NCBI GenBank assembly: GCA_903878115.1
Contig: CAIRGO010000290.1
Span: 1-33,792, forward strand
Origin: Akkermansiaceae bacterium
GTDB taxonomy: Bacteria; Verrucomicrobiota; Verrucomicrobiia; Verrucomicrobiales; Akkermansiaceae
DNA: 33,792 nt
Direction of reading: 5' to 3'
Part shown: in pieces, positions 32,191 to 33,792 of the stretch
Position numbering within the stretch: position 1 is the stretch's first letter
Layout of the letters: every line of letters starts with the position of its first letter
Program-made: the position numbers and the translations under genes
The notes under the pieces: generated by a model
Seen by the model: only the letters and a program-made list of their open reading frames with translations
Databases searched by the model: none
Told to the model about the DNA's origin: nothing

Positions 32191-33114
32191 ATGGCTCGTC
32201 GCAATCATTGCATTTCCTATTTCGCCCTCATCGCCGCACTGCTGATTGCTTCTTGCGGCGGCAATCCCGATCCGTCACCGCGCGGCAAGACTGATAAGGC
32301 AAATCAGGGGAAAACGGCTCCCATGCCGCAACCTTTGCCTGGCTCGATTCCTTCCATGCCGCCGCCACCGATCGCAGGGGAGTCGGCCATCGTTGTCGAC
32401 ATTGGCTCGGGCCGCGTGCTCTATGCAAAAAATGCCGACCTGCAACGCCCTGTCGCTTCAACTCAGAAAATCATCACCGCGCTCTGCGTGATGGAGGGCG
32501 GCGATATCGACAAAAAAGTCACTGTTGAGGCGAGCGATTCACTCTGCGAGCCGACAAAACTTGGCCTCAAAACGGACGAAGTATACTCACGTCGCGATTT
32601 GTTAAAAGTGTTGATGGTAAAAAGCGCCAACGATGTAGCCCGCTGCCTAGCGCGTGATGTCGCCGGTTCACAGGAGAATTTTTCCGCCATGATGAATGCG
32701 CAAGCCGCGAAACTTGGCATGCGTCAATCACATTTCATCAACCCACACGGCTTGCCGGATCCAGGTCAATTTTCCACCGCTAGGGATATGGCCATCGCCG
32801 CCCGCCAGGCGTACCGCTCGCCGCTGCTGCGTTCGTTTGTTGCCATGAAAGAAATGGACTTTCGCTTCGCTTCAGGAAAAACCATCCATTTAGAAAATAC
32901 CAATCGTATCTTAAAATCGGTGCCGTATTGCAATGGCATGAAAACCGGCACCACGAATGCCGCGGGACGTTGCCTGGTCTGCACGGGTGAACTCGGTAAC
33001 CGTGCTGCCATCGTTGTGGTGCTGAAATCCAATACGCCTAATATCTGGAAAGATTCAGAAAAGCTTCTGCGTTGGGCCTTGGAGCGCCCTGAGCAAGCAG
33101 CCGCGCAGCAGTAA
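32191..33114 (+). CDS. D-alanyl-D-alanine carboxypeptidase lipoprotein (peptidase S11)
   Basis: This penicillin-binding enzyme removes the terminal D-Ala from peptidoglycan pentapeptides. The three active-site motifs are present: Ser90-x-x-Lys93 (VASTQKI), Ser145-x-Asn147 (KSAND) and Lys251-Thr-Gly (GMKTGTT). The N-terminus is a lipoprotein signal with lipobox IASC at Cys22 and a Pro-rich linker (about 24-62), so the enzyme is anchored to a membrane by lipid instead of by the C-terminal amphipathic helix of classic PBP5. The protein ends soon after the catalytic domain, at 307 aa, with no PBP5 C-terminal domain. GCTAAT at 32177-32182 could be a -10 only 8 nt before the ATG. Confidence 0.9.
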   Translation: MARRNHCISYFALIAALLIASCGGNPDPSPRGKTDKANQGKTAPMPQPLPGSIPSMPPPPIAGESAIVVDIGSGRVLYAKNADLQRPVASTQKIITALCVMEGGDIDKKVTVEASDSLCEPTKLGLKTDEVYSRRDLLKVLMVKSANDVARCLARDVAGSQENFSAMMNAQAAKLGMRQSHFINPHGLPDPGQFSTARDMAIAARQAYRSPLLRSFVAMKEMDFRFASGKTIHLENTNRILKSVPYCNGMKTGTTNAAGRCLVCTGELGNRAAIVVVLKSNTPNIWKDSEKLLRWALERPEQAAAQQ

Positions 33115-33115
33115 A

Positions 33116-33145
33116 TTGCCTTAATTACTATATTCATAGTATACC
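33116..33145 (+). promoter_or_regulatory. Promoter with a perfect operator-like dyad before the thioredoxin-fold gene
   Basis: TTGCCT (33116-33121) and TATACC (33140-33145) are spaced by 18 nt. The perfect dyad TACTAT-ATTC-ATAGTA (33126-33141) fills the spacer and overlaps the -10 by 2 nt. A protein bound there would block RNA polymerase, as BlaI/MecI-type repressors do at TACTAC/GTAGTA half-sites. The start ATG at 33157 would have a leader of only a few nucleotides. Confidence 0.55.
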
Positions 33146-33156
33146 TCCGTTTGTTC

Positions 33157-33738
33157 ATGAAAGTTTCCTCTACCTTTACTCTGCCACTGGGCGCGAAAGC
33201 ACCCGATTTTTCTCTGCCTGATGCCCATGGTCAATGGCATTCGCTCGCTGATATTCGCGGTGCTAGCGGCACTTTGGTGGTGTTTGCCTGCAATCATTGC
33301 CCGTTTGTCATTCACCTCGCCACACAGCTCGGAGCGGTGGCTGATCAGCTCGGGCGTTGTGGTATCGCGACGGTAGTCATCAACTCGAATGATCTCGCAG
33401 CTTTCCCGCAAGATGGACCAGAGCCGATGAAGGAATTCGCGGCGCAGCGCGGTTGGGATTTCCCCTACCTGATCGATGCCAGTCAGCAAGTAGCGAAGGC
33501 GTACGGTGCTGCCTGCACTCCAGATTTTTTCCTTTTTGATGCGAATCTAGCTTTATACTACACAGGCCAGTTTGATGAATCGCGCCCCAACAATGGCAGT
33601 GTCGCTACTGGCACCGTACTCTCTATGGCCGCTGATCACATGTTGGCCAATATGCCGCCTGACCCTTCGCCCGTGCCCTCCACCGGTTGCAATATCAAAT
33701 GGATCCCCGGCCAAGAACCGCAATGGTTTTTGAAGTAG
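33157..33738 (+). CDS. Thioredoxin-fold (AhpC/TSA-like) redox protein
   Basis: This 193-aa protein has a thioredoxin-like fold of the peroxiredoxin/resuscitation group: GAKAPDFSLPDAHGQWHSLADI, the redox-active Cys45-x-x-Cys48 in FACNHCPFV, VVINSND, and YGAACTPDFFLFDANLALYYTGQFD. Members with the ACNHCP motif are cytosolic or periplasmic thiol proteins of poorly defined role; there is no signal peptide here. ATG 33157 (MKVSSTF) is chosen over a TTG at 33151. The operator-like dyad in its promoter suggests repression by an unlinked regulator, possibly of the BlaI type. The last 54 bases of the window after the gene show nothing recognisable. Confidence 0.87.
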   Translation: MKVSSTFTLPLGAKAPDFSLPDAHGQWHSLADIRGASGTLVVFACNHCPFVIHLATQLGAVADQLGRCGIATVVINSNDLAAFPQDGPEPMKEFAAQRGWDFPYLIDASQQVAKAYGAACTPDFFLFDANLALYYTGQFDESRPNNGSVATGTVLSMAADHMLANMPPDPSPVPSTGCNIKWIPGQEPQWFLK

Positions 33739-33792
33739 TTTTTTTCTGGCCTAGCGCCACAAAAATCTTAGTTGTATCCCTTATCAAACTCA

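Overview
The window looks like a chromosomal segment of a Verrucomicrobiota bacterium; Planctomycetota is the main alternative. The placement is my inference from gene families: a DUF1549/DUF1553 (PSD1) plus DUF1501 pair, a DUF6288-type PDZ/HEAT secreted protein, a six-domain ribosomal S1, a GspE/PilB-GspF/PilC-GspG cluster, and mRNA leaders that are A/C-rich instead of carrying Shine-Dalgarno sites. No rRNA, tRNA, phage, transposase or CRISPR array was seen.

Layout. 1-4669 (minus strand) is a GC-rich pair of exported proteins: DUF1501 (cut by the window edge) and a 1177-aa PSD1 cytochrome-like protein. 4670-5086 is a spacer with a candidate operator dyad and two facing REP-like palindromes. 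5087-8338 (minus) is a two-gene unit: DUF6288 protein and SGNH hydrolase. 8681-10387 is rpsA with a structured leader and a strong terminator. 10536-12535 holds thiH and pdxJ (thiamine and PLP cofactors). 12557-13840 (minus) is a di-haem peroxidase. 13928-15321 is an rlmB-like methyltransferase translationally coupled to a calcineurin-like phosphoesterase. 15322-16362 has no protein gene but carries four tandem hairpin-box-hairpin units, the most unusual feature of the window. 16363-20518 has an MBL hydrolase, TM2 protein, lipoprotein, His-box membrane oxygenase and MATE transporter. 20593-22866 is thrB-thrC (homoserine to threonine). 22863-25474 has an RluA-type pseudouridine synthase, a flavoprotein and a small membrane protein. 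25653-31073 is the secretion/pilus cluster: ATPase 1, ATPase 2 (interrupted by an in-frame TAA), platform protein and GspG-like pseudopilin. 31112-32013 (minus) is an erpA/iscA-like gene coupled to an hscB-like J-protein (Fe-S assembly). 32191-33738 has a lipoprotein D,D-carboxypeptidase and a thioredoxin-fold protein whose promoter carries a perfect dyad.

Main points for follow-up: (1) the tandem RNA-like units at 15332-16315, with compensatory base changes between the first two hairpins and a box that also resembles the rpsA leader; (2) four 16-bp dyads TACTAY-N4-RTAGTA, one between the -35 and -10 of the last gene; (3) a single in-frame stop in an otherwise intact secretion ATPase; (4) a possible H-type pseudoknot in the rpsA leader; (5) several promoters whose -10 lies 5-8 nt before the start codon, predicting leaderless mRNAs. 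All searches and folding calculations remain to be run; the statements rest on reading the sequence.
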